Below, in pieces: positions 9,868-17,854 of a stretch of 64,000 nucleotides of DNA. The stretch spans positions 16,122 to 80,121 of the forward strand of contig NZ_WBKR01000005.1 in NCBI RefSeq assembly GCF_008868155.1, written 5' to 3'. The stretch's first letter is position 1. Each line of letters begins with the position of its first letter. Made by a program: the position numbers and the translations under genes. The notes beneath the pieces are model-generated. The model saw only the letters and a program-made list of their open reading frames with translations. It was not told the DNA's origin and did no database searches. This DNA is from Micromonospora sp. ALFpr18c. GTDB lineage: Bacteria > Actinomycetota > Actinomycetes > Mycobacteriales > Micromonosporaceae.

Positions 9868-12735
9868 TCAGGAGTACGGGAGCCGGAGCACCGACTGGTT
9901 GCCGACGCCCAGCGTGCTGGGGTTGTTGCCGATCGCCGACCAGACCTCCACCCGGACCGTGCCGTTGCTCAGCGTGCCCAACGAGCCGGTGGCCGAGGCG
10001 AGGCCGGCGTTCTGGGTGTAGTTCTCGTAGCCGGGGACCGGGTCGGTGGCGAAGTAGCGCCACGTCTCGGTCCGTTCCCAGCTGCCGTTGCCGGTCAGGT
10101 CGTAGGAGACCCGCACCTGCACGCCGTTACCGACCGCCGACCCGGCGTCCACGAACAGGTCGAACGTGGTCTGCGCGCCGGAGTAGGCGAGGTTGAGCCC
10201 GGTCGCGGTGAAGACCTGCGGGTTGGTGGGCGTACCGTCGTGGTTTCCGTTGGCGGCCGCGACCGTGGTCGTGGCCGCGCCACCGGCGGTGCCCAGACCA
10301 CCGCCGGGCAGCAGGTACCGCGTCGGGCCGCCGGAGGACGGCGGCGGGTCGGTCGTCGGCGGCGGGTCCGTCGGCGTCGTCGGAGGGACGCCGCCGGCCG
10401 CGTTACCGCCACTCCAGGTGTACGCCCCGGTGGTGGCCGTCTTTCCGGCACCCACGGTGAGCGTGGTGCCGTTGGAGAACGTCACCGTGACCGGCGACGC
10501 GGTCGGGTTGGACGCCACGTAGGTGCGCGCGCCGTTGCGCGCGAAGACCGCCGACAGGGGGTGGTTGCCGGTGACCGTCGTGTCGACGGTGCCCAGCGCC
10601 GCGAGGTTGCGGATCCAGTGGAAGGTGTGTGCCCGGCTCTCCCCCTCCTCGGGTGTGTAGCCGGGGTTCGCCCGCAGGTTCGCCAGCGCCGCGTCGCCGT
10701 CGCCGAGGGCCTGGAACTGCCAGAGGATGTCCTGCCACACCGTCGGTTGCCCACCGTTGTTGCGGACGAGTTCGGCGTAGTTGGTCCGCACGTACGCCGG
10801 GTTGTTGCCCAGGTACAGGTGTCCGCCGGTGACGGGCAGCAGGTTGATGCCCTGGATCATCTCCGGCTCGCCGCTGAACCAGGTGGCGTACGCGCCGCCG
10901 TCGCCCCAGACCATGCCGACCGTCGAGTGCCCGAAGGCGGCGGGGAAGTTCTGGTCGCTGACGTCGAACCAGTACTCCTGGATGGCGGCGGCCTGCGTGG
11001 TGTAGAGGAAGACGCCGGCGTCGCGCACGGCGGTGTTGCCGGTGACCTGCCCCCACTGGATGAGGGCGTTGGCGAAGTTCATCCCCTCCGACGAGGACTC
11101 CTGGTTGTTGCCGGAGCCGAACGACCCGTGCCCGGACGCCCAGTCGTGCCCGGCGTAGATGTCGAAGTCACGCAGGTAGGGGAAGCGGGTGTCGTCGCGC
11201 CGGTAGTTGTTGGCGTCGCGGATCAGCAGGTCGACCATGCCGCCGTAGCGGCTGGTGGCGGCCCACGCCGGATCGAACTTGGCGAGCGTCGCCGCGGCGG
11301 CGATGTAGTAGCCGTAGTGGAAGTGGTGGTCGTTGAGCTCCTGGTCGGAGCCGTACGACGCCGGGTAGCCGATCAGGGTGCCCCAGTTGTTGTCGTAGTA
11401 GAAGACCTTGCTGGTCTTGCCGCTGGACGCGGTGAACCAGTCGGTGAGCGTGCTGCGGATGGCGTTCAGCGCGCTGTCGCGGGTCGTGGTGTCGTTGACC
11501 AGGTCGGCCACCTCGGCGAGGCGGGCGGCCCGGCCCAGGCCCTTGCCCGTCCAGTACGTGTCGCCGCCCCGCTGGTCCATCGGGTTCGAGCGGGCGGCGG
11601 CCAGGTGGCCGGTGAGGGTCGCCAGGTCGGCGCCGCTGCCGTCACCGACGGCCGGCAGTTCCGGCAGGACACCCTGGAACTTCATGGCGGTACGGAACTG
11701 GTTGATGCCGGTGAGCACCTTCATCCGGCCGCGTGCCGACGGGTAGGTCGGTGTGATCGGGGTGGACCCGCTCAGCGACTTCCACTGGTGCGGGTAGAGG
11801 CTGACCACCGTCTGCGTGGCGGTCCCCTCCCGGGCGGTGGTGGTGAACGCGTACGTGGTGGTCAGCCCGCTGGTCGCCGGGTTGTAGGCGGAGGACACCT
11901 GGGTGCCGGTGACGTGGGCGTGCGCGTACCGGCCGTAGGTGGTGGCCAGGTCGGCGCGTTCCGTGGCGCTCGACGTCGGGGGCAGGAGGGCGACGGAGAA
12001 GTAGCCCCGACCGGCCAGGGTGGACGTGATCCGGCCGGACGCCACGGTCCAGGTGGCGCCGCTGGGCGCGTACCCGACGTAGTCGTGGCCGTTGACCCGG
12101 AAGCCGATGGTGGCACCGCTGGTGGACCAGACCTCCGGGGTGCCGGCGGTGCTGATCTGCGCGTTCCCACCGGTGGTCTGGAAGTACGCGAAGGGCAGCC
12201 CGTGGCCGATGGTGGCGCGCATGGTGCGGGTGCCGTCGCTCCAGTAGGGGCTGACCGTCCAGTCGGTCCAACCATCGACCTTGACCAGTGGCGCGGCGAG
12301 CCCGGCCACGCCGACCCGGATGTCCTGGACGTACGGGTAGTGGTATTCGCCGACGCCGGTGGCGGTGCCGCTGATGGCGGGTGTGGAGTTGGCGGAGAAG
12401 CCGAGGCCGTCGGTGAAGGTGTCGTACGAGACGGGGTGGGCGTGCAGGGGCTCGCTGAAGGCACAGTCGGTGCGCTTCCAGAGCAGTGAGGACCACCAGT
12501 CGTTGGTGGGCACCGCGCCAGCGGGGGCGTTGGCGGTGGCGAACTGCCGGGGATTGGTGGACATCGGCCCGCAGCCGGAGGGGAGCGGGCCGACCGGCGT
12601 GGTGGTGTAGCTGCCGGCCCCGACGGGGGCCGCCTCGGCGGGGCCGCTGACGGGGATGGTGAGGCCGCCGACGACCAGGGCCAGGGCGGTGGTGACGGCC
12701 AGTGCCCATCGGCGGTGGGGGACGGGAGGTTTCAT
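9868..12735 (-). CDS. Secreted endo-beta-1,3-glucanase, GH81 with C-terminal CBM56-like domain
   Basis: 955 residues. A signal peptide (Arg-rich start, hydrophobic core, ...GPAEAA) is followed by a GH81 catalytic region to about residue 760. GH81 hallmarks: PTNDWWSSLLWKR near the start, QELNDHHFHYGYY, HDWASGHGSFGSGNNQESSSEGMNF with the conserved glutamates E546 and E550, and FPAAFGHSTVGMVWGDGGAYATWF. A Pro/Thr linker (about 783-802) leads to a beta-rich module starting TRYLLPGGGLG with DGTPTNPQVF, typical of the beta-1,3-glucan-binding CBM56. The enzyme attacks fungal wall glucan or laminarin outside the cell. ATG 12735 has GGAGG 5 nt upstream; the frame upstream of it is not coding. A 16-bp palindrome 76 bp upstream is the likely operator. 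Confidence 0.9.
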   Translation of the reverse strand: MKPPVPHRRWALAVTTALALVVGGLTIPVSGPAEAAPVGAGSYTTTPVGPLPSGCGPMSTNPRQFATANAPAGAVPTNDWWSSLLWKRTDCAFSEPLHAHPVSYDTFTDGLGFSANSTPAISGTATGVGEYHYPYVQDIRVGVAGLAAPLVKVDGWTDWTVSPYWSDGTRTMRATIGHGLPFAYFQTTGGNAQISTAGTPEVWSTSGATIGFRVNGHDYVGYAPSGATWTVASGRITSTLAGRGYFSVALLPPTSSATERADLATTYGRYAHAHVTGTQVSSAYNPATSGLTTTYAFTTTAREGTATQTVVSLYPHQWKSLSGSTPITPTYPSARGRMKVLTGINQFRTAMKFQGVLPELPAVGDGSGADLATLTGHLAAARSNPMDQRGGDTYWTGKGLGRAARLAEVADLVNDTTTRDSALNAIRSTLTDWFTASSGKTSKVFYYDNNWGTLIGYPASYGSDQELNDHHFHYGYYIAAAATLAKFDPAWAATSRYGGMVDLLIRDANNYRRDDTRFPYLRDFDIYAGHDWASGHGSFGSGNNQESSSEGMNFANALIQWGQVTGNTAVRDAGVFLYTTQAAAIQEYWFDVSDQNFPAAFGHSTVGMVWGDGGAYATWFSGEPEMIQGINLLPVTGGHLYLGNNPAYVRTNYAELVRNNGGQPTVWQDILWQFQALGDGDAALANLRANPGYTPEEGESRAHTFHWIRNLAALGTVDTTVTGNHPLSAVFARNGARTYVASNPTASPVTVTFSNGTTLTVGAGKTATTGAYTWSGGNAAGGVPPTTPTDPPPTTDPPPSSGGPTRYLLPGGGLGTAGGAATTTVAAANGNHDGTPTNPQVFTATGLNLAYSGAQTTFDLFVDAGSAVGNGVQVRVSYDLTGNGSWERTETWRYFATDPVPGYENYTQNAGLASATGSLGTLSNGTVRVEVWSAIGNNPSTLGVGNQSVLRLPYS

Positions 12736-12810
12736 GGTGCCTCCATCGCGCGCCGGTGCCGGCGGGGGCCGGGATCGACGCCTGCGTCTGAATTGAGGAG
12801 AAGGTCTATC

Positions 12811-12826
12811 GAGAGAGCGCTCTCTC
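12811..12826. promoter_or_regulatory. Palindromic operator upstream of GH81
   Basis: Perfect 16-bp palindrome GAGAGAGCGCTCTCTC, centred on GCGC, 76-91 bp before the GH81 start. The central AGCGCT core is typical of LacI-family operators that control actinobacterial glycosidases such as CebR targets. It differs from the arabinose boxes further right, so another regulator, not encoded in this window, probably binds. Confidence 0.65.
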
Positions 12827-12910
12827 ATCGGGCACGGTAATCGAACGCCGAGATCCCCGTCAATGTGTCCGGCCGGTTGCGTGCTGATGTCGCGATTTGC
12901 CGCCGGGCGG

Positions 12911-14299
12911 CTAACGGCGGGGCGGCGGCGGAGGCGTAGCCGCCCCGGGTCGGGCCGGTGGCCGCGTGCGCGGACCGGTCAGGTCATCCCAGCGGGCCAG
13001 CTCATTGGCCACGGCGACACGGACCGGGTCCGGGTTCGCCCAGCTCCAGTTGGGGTGCGCCCGGTTGGTGAGCAGGACGAGCACGCGTCTGCGGGCCGGG
13101 TCGACGAGCAGCGAGGTGCCGGTGAAGCCGGTGTGCCCGAAGGTGGTCGGACGACTGAGCCGGCCCATGAACCAGGGCTGGTTGAGCACCACGCCGAGAC
13201 CGTGGTCGCTGCTGCGACCCGGTCGCTCGGGGTCGACGGCGGGCAGGCCGACGTTGGCGTTGGTCAGCATCCGCCGCACGGTGCTCTCGGCGAGGATCCG
13301 CTGCCCGCCGTAGACGCCGCCGTCGAGCAGGAGCTGACCGATGACGGCGACCTCCTGGGCGGTGCTGAAGACGCCGGCGTGCCCGGCGACGCCACCGAGG
13401 TGGTTGGCGACGTCGTCGTGCACGATCCCGCGCAGCAGCCCGCGCGACGAGCGGGCGTCGGTGGCCACCATCCGGGCGGCTCGTTCGGCGCTGCTGATCC
13501 AGGTGTTCGGCGTGAAGCCGGTCCACCGCAGGCCGAGCGGGTCGGCCAGGTTGGACTTCAGCGCCTGGTCGAGGGTCTGGCCGGTGACCTTCTCGACAAG
13601 CTTGCCGGCGACCATCAGGCCGACGCTGGAGTAGCGGTACACCCGGCCGGGCACGGCGCCACTGACCAGCGGGGTGGCCAGCACCGCCTTCCACCTCGCG
13701 GCGAGACTGCCGGAGCTGGTGCCGCTGGCGCCCACCGGCAGACCGCTCGTGTGCGTCAGGAGCATCGCCACGGTGACGGCCGACTTGCCGGTGCCGGTGA
13801 ACTCGGGCAGATAGCTCACCACCGGCGCGTTCAGGTCGAGGCGACCCTTCTCCACCTGCTGCAGCACGAGGATCGACGTGTAGACCTTCGTGATCGACGC
13901 CAGGTCGAAGATCGAGTCGGGGCGCATCGGGACCCGCTGCGCGGCCGGCAGGAGCACCGGCCCCGCATCGAAGCGCAGTGCCTCACCGACGGTCGCCTGC
14001 GCGCTCGTCTGCCCGCCGGTGAGCTCCAGCGCCACCGCGCCCGCGTACGCCGGGTGCGAGGGATTCTGGCTGGTGGGTTGCAGGTGGACGGTGAGGAGGC
14101 CGGTCAGTCGCTGGCTGACCGTTCCCACCGTGCGACCCAGCGGGACGGCGCGCACGGCTCCACCCTGGCCGGCCGTGTCCGTCGACGGGGCCTGCCACGA
14201 CCCGGCCTGCCCCGCCGGGGACTTCGCCTGGCAGCCGGTGAGCGCTGCGGCGGCGGCGGACAGCCCGAGGCCGAGCATCGAACGACGATGGATACGCAC
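12911..14299 (-). CDS. Beta-lactamase-family serine hydrolase, lipoprotein
   Basis: 462 residues. The signal sequence has a lipobox ALTGC (C23), so it is probably anchored outside the membrane. The beta-lactamase/transpeptidase-like fold (class C, esterase EstB type) starts near 80 and includes the S-x-x-K motif in DLASITKVY (S135, K138) and the Y-S-S triad in YRYSSVGLMVAG (Y223). A FGHTGFTGTSLLVDP segment near the end corresponds to the KTG/HTG box. Such enzymes cleave esters, D-amino-acid peptides or cell-wall peptides; the substrate cannot be named. The start is GTG 14299 with a poor RBS. The Pro-rich C-terminal tail (ending PPPPPRR) is probably disordered. Confidence 0.82.
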   Translation of the reverse strand: MRIHRRSMLGLGLSAAAAALTGCQAKSPAGQAGSWQAPSTDTAGQGGAVRAVPLGRTVGTVSQRLTGLLTVHLQPTSQNPSHPAYAGAVALELTGGQTSAQATVGEALRFDAGPVLLPAAQRVPMRPDSIFDLASITKVYTSILVLQQVEKGRLDLNAPVVSYLPEFTGTGKSAVTVAMLLTHTSGLPVGASGTSSGSLAARWKAVLATPLVSGAVPGRVYRYSSVGLMVAGKLVEKVTGQTLDQALKSNLADPLGLRWTGFTPNTWISSAERAARMVATDARSSRGLLRGIVHDDVANHLGGVAGHAGVFSTAQEVAVIGQLLLDGGVYGGQRILAESTVRRMLTNANVGLPAVDPERPGRSSDHGLGVVLNQPWFMGRLSRPTTFGHTGFTGTSLLVDPARRRVLVLLTNRAHPNWSWANPDPVRVAVANELARWDDLTGPRTRPPARPGAATPPPPPRR

Positions 14300-14368
14300 G
14301 GCAGGATCATGTCACCCGATCGGGCGTGACGACAGGGCTTACGCCCCCGCCACGACTCCCGCGCGACG

Positions 14369-15190
14369 TCAGCGGAGGCCGGCGAAGAGATCGTCCTCGG
14401 GCACCGGTGCGCCGGTGGTGTCCCGGACCCGTACGAACGTCTCCATGCCCATCAGCTCGGTGAACCGCTCCTGGCCCAGCTGGAGGAAGAAGATGTTCTC
14501 GGTCTGGCTGGCATGCGTCGCCAACGCCTCGAACTTCTGCGCGCCGTACGCACGTGTGTCCACCCAGGTGCTGATCTCGTCGTCGGGCAGACCGAGCTGC
14601 GGCTGCGGCTCGTCCGGCTCGGCCCACTCGACGCCCAGCTCCTGCATGATCTTGCCGAACTCCGCGAACGCCGTACGCGGCACGGTGGTCCAGTACACCT
14701 TGGCGGGGACGTCGGTCTTCGCGACGGCGGCCATCGTGATCCGGTGGGCCTGAATGTGGTCCGGGTGGCCGTAGAAGCCGTTCTCGTCGTAGGTGACGAC
14801 GACGTCCGGACGGTACTGCCGGATCAGCTCCGCCAACCGGTCCGCCGCCTCGTCCACCGGTGTGGTCCAGAACGAGCCGGGCAGGTCGTTGGTCGGCCAA
14901 CCCATCATCCCGGAATCGGCGTACCCGAGCGTCTCCAGGTGCGTGACCTTCAACGCCGCGCAGCTGGCCTCCAGCTCGGCCTGGCGCATCGTCACGACGG
15001 CGGCCGGATCGTGGCCCGGATCGCCGGGCTTCACACCGCCCGGGCCGTCACCACACCGCCCGTCGGTGCAGGTCACGAGCACCGTCGTGACCCCCTCCGC
15101 CGCGTAGCGGGCCAGGACGCCGCCGGTGCTCGTCGCCTCGTCGTCGGGGTGGGCGTGCACCGCCATCAGGGTCAGGGATTGTTCAGCCAT
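14369..15190 (-). CDS. mca: Mycothiol S-conjugate amidase (PIG-L family)
   Basis: 273 residues. PIG-L/LmbE zinc amidase: zinc site AHPDDE (H14, D17) near the N-terminus and GHPDH (H142, H145) later, with TYDENGFYGHPDHIQAHR strongly conserved in Mca/MshB. In actinobacteria Mca cuts mycothiol-toxin adducts to a mercapturic acid, which is exported, and GlcN-inositol, which is recycled. Length and the C-terminal half (VPRTAFAEFG, STWVDTRAYGAQKFEAL, ASQTENIFFLQL) favour Mca over the deacetylase MshB. The gene stands alone between the serine hydrolase and a small regulator. Confidence 0.82.
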   Translation of the reverse strand: MAEQSLTLMAVHAHPDDEATSTGGVLARYAAEGVTTVLVTCTDGRCGDGPGGVKPGDPGHDPAAVVTMRQAELEASCAALKVTHLETLGYADSGMMGWPTNDLPGSFWTTPVDEAADRLAELIRQYRPDVVVTYDENGFYGHPDHIQAHRITMAAVAKTDVPAKVYWTTVPRTAFAEFGKIMQELGVEWAEPDEPQPQLGLPDDEISTWVDTRAYGAQKFEALATHASQTENIFFLQLGQERFTELMGMETFVRVRDTTGAPVPEDDLFAGLR

Positions 15191-15247
15191 GCCGTCAGCC
15201 TACGAGGATCGGTCGGGGGTCGGTGGCCGCCAGCACCACCGGGGCGG

Positions 15248-15610
15248 TCAGGTGTCGTCCGGGTCGCTGTCGAGGTGCGGCCCGTTAGCGCCGCGCAACC
15301 GGTCGACCAGCTGCTCCAGGGCCGTGATCTCGGCGTGCAGCGCCACCCGGCCCTCCCGCGTCAGTCGCAACCAGGTGGCGGGCCGGCGGCCCTCGTACCC
15401 CTTGATCACCTGGAGCAGGTTCGCCTGCTCCAGGATCCGCAGATGCCTGTTGAGGTTGCCGTCGGTCAGGCTCAGCTCGTCGCGCAGGGTGGAGAACCGG
15501 CACTCCCGCGCCTCGCTGAGCATGGTCAGGATTGCCAGCCGTACGCGCTGGTGCACGGTGTCGTTCAGCGCGAGCGCCGGATGAGGCGGTGGTGACGGGG
15601 CGTCAGCCAT
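15248..15610 (-). CDS. Winged-helix transcriptional regulator (ArsR/MarR-like)
   Basis: 120 residues. The N-terminal part NDTVHQRVRLAILTMLSEARECRFSTLRDELSLTDGNLNRHLRILEQANLL is a winged helix of the type found in small ArsR/PadR-like regulators that are coupled to a membrane protein; the wing holds KGYEGRRPATWLRLT. No metal-binding cysteine pair is seen, so metal sensing is unlikely. Its ATG (15610) overlaps the stop of the upstream membrane protein gene (ATGGCTGA), so the two are translated together. The regulator probably controls its own operon (inference). Confidence 0.8.
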   Translation of the reverse strand: MADAPSPPPHPALALNDTVHQRVRLAILTMLSEARECRFSTLRDELSLTDGNLNRHLRILEQANLLQVIKGYEGRRPATWLRLTREGRVALHAEITALEQLVDRLRGANGPHLDSDPDDT

Positions 15611-16208
15611 GGTGGGCGGTCCGCCAGCTCTGCCAACCACGCACCGCCGCGAAGGCGATCAGTGGCAGGGCCATCAGGATGAGCCAGAAGCCCGGCCGCC
15701 AGTCGAGCTGGCCGCCGAACGAGTACGACCCGTCCAGCGCTGCGGCGAGGTCACCCGCGAGGACGTCGATGGCCCAGCCGGGCAGGCGGCCCATCGGGAA
15801 CCACCCGCAGAGCCAGACCGTGAGGGCCGCTATCCATCCACCGGCGACCAGCAGACCTGTGCTGCGCTCGACCCAGCCGAGGGCCACCACCGCCGCCGCG
15901 ATCGGCAGCAGCGGCGTCAGCAGGCCTGCCAGCCAGAAGTAGTCGGGATTCGTGACCAGGGTGTCGGCCAGCCGCTGTTCCTGTCGGGGCACGGCCGCGA
16001 GCACGGCCAGGAGGAGGAGAACGCCGAGGCCGGTGCCGACGAATGGCCGCCAGGCCACCCGCAGGCCCAGTGTGAGCGACCGCCGGTGATACCAGACGCC
16101 GATGGCGGCGAACAGCAGCGGCGTGCCGAGGAACCAGAACAGACAGGACGCGAGCGGGCTGCGTTGCTGATCGGGCAGGCCGGCCCAGAACGGGGAATCG
16201 GCGGAGAT
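15603..16208 (-). CDS. Integral membrane protein; start region disturbed
   Basis: Three or more hydrophobic helices are clear: GVLLLLAVLAAV, FWLAGLLTPLLPIAAAVVALGW and WLILMALPLIAFAAV. The first usual start codon in frame is GTG 16058, but the same frame upstream still reads as membrane protein (FWAGLPDQQRS, then CLFWFLGTPLLFAAIGVWYHRR), open to a stop at 16263. No ATG, GTG or TTG lies in that stretch. An AAGGAG site at about 16224-16229 precedes a GTG at 16218 that is out of frame by one base, next to a run of Gs. A one-base error or mutation there, or an ATC start at 16208, would explain it. It is encoded just ahead of the winged-helix regulator. Function unknown. Confidence 0.55.
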   Translation of the reverse strand: MSADSPFWAGLPDQQRSPLASCLFWFLGTPLLFAAIGVWYHRRSLTLGLRVAWRPFVGTGLGVLLLLAVLAAVPRQEQRLADTLVTNPDYFWLAGLLTPLLPIAAAVVALGWVERSTGLLVAGGWIAALTVWLCGWFPMGRLPGWAIDVLAGDLAAALDGSYSFGGQLDWRPGFWLILMALPLIAFAAVRGWQSWRTAHHG

Positions 16209-16337
16209 GCCCCCACACGGCCTCTCCTTGTCGGATCGCCCGACACGCTCGTCCGGACGCCCCTACGATCTGGGCTTGTCGAGGGCCGCGAAATCGCAGG
16301 CAGACACCGGGAAGAGCGCCGGAAGGGGACTGCGGGG

Positions 16338-17231
16338 ATGGCACTGTTCGACGAGGTGAAGCAGGTCGACGCCGGCGTCCTGACCGTCGGATACGTGGAG
16401 GCCGGGCCGTCCGACGGCCCCGCCGTGATCCTCCTGCACGGCTGGCCGTACGACATCCACAGCTTCGTCGATGTCGTACCCCTGCTGGTGGATGCCGGCC
16501 ACCGGGTGGTCGTGCCGTACCTGCGCGGCTACGGCACGACACGGTTCCGCTCCGCCGACACGATGCGAAACGGCGAGCCGGCGGCCATGGGCCTCGACCT
16601 GATCGCCCTCATGGACGCCCTGAGCATCGATACCGCGAAACTCGCCGGCTTCGACTGGGGTGCGCGCACGGCCGACGTGGTGGCCGCGCTGTGGCCCGAG
16701 CGCTGCCGGGGTCTGGTCTCGGTGAGCGGCTACCTGATCGACGGGCAGAAGTCGGGCACGGTGCCGCTGCCGCCGAAGGCCGAACTCTCCTGGTGGTACC
16801 AGTACTACTTCGCCACCGAGCGCGGCCGGAAGGGCTACGACACGAACCGGCGCGACTTCGCCAGACTGATCTGGCACACCGCCTCACCGAAGTGGACCTT
16901 CGACGACGCGACGTTCGAACGCAGCGCGGCGGCCTTCGACAATCCCGACCACGTCGACATCGTGATCCACAACTACCGGTGGCGGCCGGCCCTCGCCGAC
17001 GGCGAGCCGCAGTACGACGAATGGGAGAAGCGTCTGGCGGCCAAGCCGAAGATCACGGTGCCCAGCATCTCCCTGGAAGGCGACGCCAACGGCGCGCCGC
17101 ACCTGGACCCCGGCGTCTACGGCAAACAGTTCGCCGGGCAGTACGAGCACCGGACCGTCGGCGGCGGGGTCGGGCACAACCTTCCGCAGGAGGCGCCCCA
17201 GGCGTTCGCCGAGGCGGTGCTCGACGTCTGA
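16338..17231 (+). CDS. Alpha/beta hydrolase, epoxide-hydrolase-like
   Basis: 297 residues. Alpha/beta-hydrolase fold with the oxyanion-hole motif LLHGWPYD, a nucleophile elbow GFDWGAR whose nucleophile is Asp (D106), and a late HNLP motif with H280. An Asp nucleophile is the mark of epoxide hydrolases and haloalkane dehalogenases rather than esterases. The aromatic cap region (about 150-215, rich in W and Y) shapes the substrate pocket. Many actinobacterial proteins of this type have no known substrate. ATG 16338 follows GCGGGG. It is divergent from the membrane protein/regulator operon, and its stop lies only 2 bp from the convergent prfH stop. Confidence 0.78.
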   Translation: MALFDEVKQVDAGVLTVGYVEAGPSDGPAVILLHGWPYDIHSFVDVVPLLVDAGHRVVVPYLRGYGTTRFRSADTMRNGEPAAMGLDLIALMDALSIDTAKLAGFDWGARTADVVAALWPERCRGLVSVSGYLIDGQKSGTVPLPPKAELSWWYQYYFATERGRKGYDTNRRDFARLIWHTASPKWTFDDATFERSAAAFDNPDHVDIVIHNYRWRPALADGEPQYDEWEKRLAAKPKITVPSISLEGDANGAPHLDPGVYGKQFAGQYEHRTVGGGVGHNLPQEAPQAFAEAVLDV

Positions 17232-17233
17232 CC

Positions 17234-17854
17234 TCAGCGCGGAGCCGTCGGCCGTTCGACGCGCACGGGGTCGCCCCGGACCAGTTCGTCGTGGACGCGC
17301 CAGCGGGCGGTGACGACAGCGCGCCGGGCCGCCTCGTCGCCGTCCTCGACGCGCTGGCGCAGAAGGCGCAACGCGATGCGACGGTTGAGGCTGAACTGCC
17401 GCTCCTCGTCCACCACCACGACGATGCCCGACGGTCGGTGGGTCGCCCGTACCGCGGTGCTGGCCTTGTTCCGGTGCTGACCGCCGGGCCCACCGGTACG
17501 GCAGGCCACGATGTCGACGTCCGCCTCCGCGAACGGCGTGGGCGGGGCGTCGCTCTCGGGTGCCCGGGCGGTGACGTACCAGTTCTTCCGGCCGGTGCTC
17601 GCCCGGTACGGGCTGGGCGCCTGCCAGCACAGGGTGCCGGTCCACGAGGCGGCGAACGCCTCGGCGTGCGCGCCGGAGATCCGGATCAGCACCGACCGGT
17701 AGGTGCCGGGCCGCTCACCCGGCACGGCCTCGACCTGCTGAACCGTCAACCCCTGACGGTCGGCGTCGGTACGCAGACGGTGCAGCAGCCGGGCCACCGC
17801 CCACGCGCACTCCTGCGGCCCACGACCGGCGGACAGCAACAGGTACGTGCTCAC
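17234..17854 (-). CDS. prfH: Peptide chain release factor homologue PrfH
   Basis: 206 residues, much shorter than RF1/RF2: there is no stop-codon-recognition domain 2 of the usual size. The catalytic domain has TGGPGGQHRNK with G124-G125-Q126, the loop that triggers peptidyl-tRNA hydrolysis, followed by the usual ST-V-ATH-PSGI and NRRIALRLL pattern. PrfH frees ribosomes stalled with cleaved 16S rRNA in the decoding centre, so that the ligase RtcB2 can reseal the break. The GTG start at 17854 overlaps the rtcB stop (GTGA), the gene order known for this repair module. The function is taken from studied PrfH proteins. Confidence 0.88.
   Translation of the reverse strand: MSTYLLLSAGRGPQECAWAVARLLHRLRTDADRQGLTVQQVEAVPGERPGTYRSVLIRISGAHAEAFAASWTGTLCWQAPSPYRASTGRKNWYVTARAPESDAPPTPFAEADVDIVACRTGGPGGQHRNKASTAVRATHRPSGIVVVVDEERQFSLNRRIALRLLRQRVEDGDEAARRAVVTARWRVHDELVRGDPVRVERPTAPR

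Noticed and set aside
9376..12489. 1037-codon plus-strand frame opposite the GH81 gene
   Set aside because: Val/Gly/Arg-rich shadow; the minus strand encodes a complete GH81-CBM56 protein with signal peptide and RBS.
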